Origin: DATDPY01 sp964395765
Lineage (GTDB): Bacteria > Bacteroidota > Bacteroidia > Cytophagales > Cyclobacteriaceae
NCBI GenBank assembly: GCA_964395765.1
Contig: CAYNCU010000219.1
Location: 1 to 6,948 of the forward strand
Direction: 5' to 3'
Length of the DNA stretch: 6,948 bases
Positions 5,682 through 6,948 of this stretch are shown here, one piece after another (within the stretch, counting starts at the first letter, position 1; each line of letters opens with the position of its first letter). The notes below the pieces were generated by a model. The model made no database searches. It saw nothing but the letters and a program-made list of their open reading frames with translations, and was not told where the DNA came from. Position numbers and translations under genes: made by a program.

Positions 5682-6795
5682 CATAAATCACTTTTTCATC
5701 CTCACCTTTGCCGGCTTGCTATTCGCGTGCAACGGGTTCAGAAAGAATGATGATCATATCAATAGCACCTCCTGGGAGCTCAGTCCGTTTCAACGGGTAG
5801 ACAGCGTTAACCCCATTCTTCAACCTTCGAACGAGTTCTCTTTTATCGATTCGATCATAAAACAACCTATCCTTTGGGAAGAAAAAGATGTATTTAATCC
5901 CGCCGCAGTAGTCAAAGACGGCAAAGTATATCTTTTATATCGTGCTGAGGACAAGGTCGGAATATACAACGGCACATCCAGAATAGGTCTTGCTGAAAGT
6001 GAAGATGGCTTGCATTTTACGACAAAGCCCGAGCCGGTATTTTTCCCTGATGAAGACTCCATGAAAATTTATGAATGGCCGGGAGGTTGTGAAGATCCCC
6101 GCATTGTTGAATCCCCTCAAGGCTGGTATTTAATGACCTACACGGCATATGACGGAAAAACCGCAAGGCTTTGCGTGGCTACTTCGCCGGACCTGGAACA
6201 CTGGCAGAAAAAAGGACTTGCATTTAAATCGGAACCTTTTATCAATACATGGTCAAAATCCGGAGCAGTAGTCTGCCAAAGGGTCGGCGAAAAAGTTGTA
6301 GCCGTAAAAATAAACGGTAAGTTCTGGATGTACTGGGGGGATACGGATATTTTTCTTGCCACTTCGGATAACCTTATTGACTGGTCGCCGCTGCTGGATT
6401 CTACCGGAACCATAAAGCCTGTATTAAAACCAAGACCAGGATTCTTTGACAGCAATCTTGTCGAGTCGGGGCCCCCTGCCCTGCTGGAAGACCAGGGCAT
6501 TCTTTTGATCTATAACAGTAAGAACGATCCTGAAATCGGGGATAAATCCATTCCGGCAGGAACCTATAGTGCCGGACAGGTTTTATTCGATAAAGCGGAT
6601 CCCGGAAAAATCATCGACAGGTCGGAAAAGAATTTCTTTACCCCGGAAAAACCGTATGAGATGAACGGCCAGGTAAATAATGTTTGTTTCCTCGAAGGAC
6701 TGGTGTTATTTAAAGGCACTGATTATCTGTATTATGGAACTGCAGATTCAAAGATTGCCGTAGCAATTCATAAAGAAAATTCCGGAATGGATTAG
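5671..6795 (+). CDS. GH130 family beta-mannoside hydrolase/phosphorylase, lipoprotein
   Basis: This 374-residue protein has a lipoprotein signal with lipobox LFAC, so Cys20 would be lipidated and the enzyme anchored in the periplasm or at the cell surface. The following residues (NGFRKNDD) are only loosely like the acidic surface-export signal of Bacteroidota. The rest is a five-bladed propeller of the GH130 family. Visible blocks are DVFNPAAV (73-80), LLYRAED (88-94), TSRIGLAESEDG (102-113), GGCEDPRIV (138-146), MTYTAYDG (155-162), ATSPDLEHW (170-178), WSKSGAVV (194-201), KFWMYWGD (217-224) and ESGPPALL (265-272). Asp142 of the EDPR motif is the position of the conserved catalytic Asp of GH130 phosphorylases. 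GH130 acts on beta-1,2- or beta-1,4-mannosides. Exported Bacteroidota lipoprotein members with this layout, such as those studied in Bacteroides, include beta-1,2-mannosidases, so hydrolysis is more likely than phosphorolysis, but linkage cannot be fixed here. The start at 5671 gives a proper signal peptide and an 11-base overlap with the upstream gene. No SusC/SusD genes are adjacent. Confidence -1.
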   Translation: MKININHFFILTFAGLLFACNGFRKNDDHINSTSWELSPFQRVDSVNPILQPSNEFSFIDSIIKQPILWEEKDVFNPAAVVKDGKVYLLYRAEDKVGIYNGTSRIGLAESEDGLHFTTKPEPVFFPDEDSMKIYEWPGGCEDPRIVESPQGWYLMTYTAYDGKTARLCVATSPDLEHWQKKGLAFKSEPFINTWSKSGAVVCQRVGEKVVAVKINGKFWMYWGDTDIFLATSDNLIDWSPLLDSTGTIKPVLKPRPGFFDSNLVESGPPALLEDQGILLIYNSKNDPEIGDKSIPAGTYSAGQVLFDKADPGKIIDRSEKNFFTPEKPYEMNGQVNNVCFLEGLVLFKGTDYLYYGTADSKIAVAIHKENSGMD

Positions 6796-6948
6796 TTTAA
6801 ATTTATTATTTTACTAATTGGAAACTCCATCTAAATTAGGAATATCATTTCTGATCAACGACGTAACATTTCCCATTAGAGAATATGTTTATGAGTCCTG
6901 ATAAGACTTTACCATACCATGGGAGACCCCGGGTCAGGCCCGGGGATG
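6796..6948. other. Intergenic tail after the GH130 gene to the right edge
   Basis: These 153 bases carry no open reading frame I would call a gene. The first part is AT-rich (TTTAAATTTATTATTTTACTAA) without a clear terminator stem. The last part turns abruptly GC-rich and ends in the hairpin listed separately. The true terminator of the GH130 gene may be that hairpin or lie in the AT-rich part. Confidence -1.
6927..6945. repeat. Perfect GC-rich inverted repeat at right edge (REP-like palindrome or terminator stem)
   Basis: CCCCGGG (6927-6933) and CCCGGGG (6939-6945) form a perfect 7-base GC stem with a TCAGG loop. The composition is sharply different from the AT-rich surroundings. It shares GTCAGGCCCGG with GACAGGCCCGG in the hairpin at 1757-1776 (10 of 11 bases). 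Palindromes ending in GGATGAC or GAATGAC are common as dispersed intergenic repeats in many bacteria, and this copy reads GGGGATG at the window end. Whether a T run follows cannot be seen, so terminator function is open. Confidence -1.

Noticed and set aside
6138..6500. Minus-strand open frame of 120 codons inside the GH130 gene
   Set aside because: It is antisense to conserved GH130 blocks, which fully explain this stretch as plus-strand coding sequence.

Overview
This 6.9 kb window looks like the chromosome of a Bacteroidota bacterium, probably Bacteroidales or Marinilabiliales-like. Four things point there. The gene set is typical: an IgGFc-binding-like secreted protein, a GH130 lipoprotein and a HEAT-like protein of a Bacteroidota-type family. 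A near-perfect Bacteroidota promoter (-7 element TATCTTTG) lies upstream of the first gene. Shine-Dalgarno sequences are largely absent and leaders are AT-rich. Base composition is moderately AT-rich. No phage, plasmid, transposase, CRISPR or RNA gene is visible, so this looks like ordinary chromosome rather than a mobile island.

Layout. Positions 1-1036 (minus) hold the first 345 codons of a secreted protein with an IgGFc-binding-protein-like N-terminal domain; its 3' end lies off the left edge. Divergent from it at 1160-1699 (plus) is a 5'(3')-deoxyribonucleotidase-like HAD phosphatase with all four HAD motifs. After a 157-base gap with a GC-rich hairpin and a 12-base palindrome comes a two-gene unit: zwf (1857-3383, glucose-6-phosphate dehydrogenase) and pgl (3380-4111, 6-phosphogluconolactonase), overlapping in ATGA. 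Converging on it is a minus-strand outer-membrane beta-barrel protein of unknown substrate (4237-5058). Divergent from that is a second two-gene unit: a HEAT-like repeat protein (5145-5681) overlapped by 11 bases by a GH130 beta-mannoside-active lipoprotein (5671-6795). The right edge ends in a perfect GC-rich hairpin (6927-6945) that shares its core sequence with the hairpin at 1763-1776.

How the genes work together. zwf and pgl encode the first two steps of the oxidative pentose phosphate pathway, glucose-6-phosphate to 6-phosphogluconolactone to 6-phosphogluconate, giving NAD(P)H. The third enzyme (gnd) or an Entner-Doudoroff alternative is not in the window. The deoxyribonucleotidase would trim deoxynucleotide pools and has no clear link to its neighbours. 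The GH130 lipoprotein would act on beta-mannosides in the periplasm or at the cell surface. It has no SusC/SusD partner here, so it is not in a classical polysaccharide utilisation locus within view. I see no convincing new defence or mobile system. The most interesting points are the tight coupling of a cytosolic HEAT-like protein to the GH130 lipoprotein, the shared intergenic hairpins, and the palindrome just before zwf.
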